DNA of 64,000 nucleotides from Paraburkholderia sp. BCC1885 (GTDB taxonomy: Bacteria; Pseudomonadota; Gammaproteobacteria; Burkholderiales; Burkholderiaceae), in NCBI RefSeq assembly GCF_900996235.1, contig NZ_CAAJGM010000033.1, forward strand, positions 1 through 64,000. The letters are read 5' to 3'. This document shows, piece after piece, positions 63,998 through 64,000 of the stretch; the stretch's first letter is position 1, and every line of letters starts with the position of its first letter. The notes beneath the pieces were generated by a model. It was not told where the DNA came from, ran no database searches, and saw nothing but the letters and a program-made list of their open reading frames with translations. The position numbers were made by a program, and so were the translations under genes.

Positions 63998-64000
63998 TTG

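Noticed and set aside
1..64000. CRISPR arrays, rRNA genes, prophage or riboswitches
   Set aside because: I saw no regularly spaced direct repeats, no rRNA signatures, no phage structural genes and no leader I could match to a riboswitch fold.

Overview
The window is GC-rich DNA that reads as a Burkholderiaceae chromosome, most likely Paraburkholderia or a close relative. This is inferred from the order rpsU-yqeY-dnaG-rpoD, tsaD, folE2, dxs-ispA-xseB, polA, amn, thrB, from the long Lys/Ala/Ser-rich N-terminus of RpoD, and from a DUF4148 protein. No database search was possible.

The window has two halves. Positions 1 to about 37.3 kb are accessory: the end of an IS5-family element, many one-regulator/one-enzyme modules, gene remnants and catabolic operons. 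Positions 37.3-64 kb are conserved housekeeping genes. A tRNA-like gene with a long variable arm and a CAU anticodon lies exactly at the join.

Accessory half. (a) 0.4-4.8 kb: an apparent minus-strand operon of a cis-3-chloroacrylate-dehalogenase-like tautomerase, an MHS-type symporter and a DHA2-type exporter. A MarR gene lies just upstream, and three copies of a palindrome sit in the promoter gap. (b) 5.1-9.6 kb: a second MarR, a LysR, and a divergent set of malonate-semialdehyde-decarboxylase-like tautomerase, FAH-family hydrolase, an unrecognised ORF and an atypical SDR. (c) 9.6-13 kb: a DctA-type carrier, a third tautomerase and XdhC. (d) 13-18 kb: an exported DJ-1/PfpI protein, a catalytically dead SDR, a GlxA-type AraC regulator, an intact SDR paralogue and a LysR. 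(e) 18.2-21.2 kb: the three-gene proton-translocating transhydrogenase. (f) 21.5-25.6 kb: a periplasmic molybdenum hydroxylase (tri-haem cytochrome c, 2Fe-2S subunit, Moco subunit). (g) 25.9-26.7 kb: a graveyard of gene fragments. (h) 26.9-30.7 kb: two exported alpha/beta hydrolases, a LysR and a DUF4148 protein. (i) 30.8-36.8 kb: a malonate decarboxylase operon, mdcA-(mdcC/mdcD fused)-mdcE-mdcG-mdcB-mdcH.

Core half. The macromolecular synthesis operon (rpsU, yqeY, dnaG, rpoD) is followed by a flavoprotein, tsaD, folE2, the isoprenoid pair dxs and ispA with xseB, a Rieske oxygenase, a sulfurtransferase, a dienelactone hydrolase, ndh, polA, a LOG-family protein, a split chromate transporter with a divergent LysR, amn, a DUF2782 protein and thrB.

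The points most worth a second look are the class II tRNA-like gene with anticodon CAU, the fusion of the malonate decarboxylase acyl carrier protein to the beta subunit, and the tautomerase operon with its three-site MarR operator.
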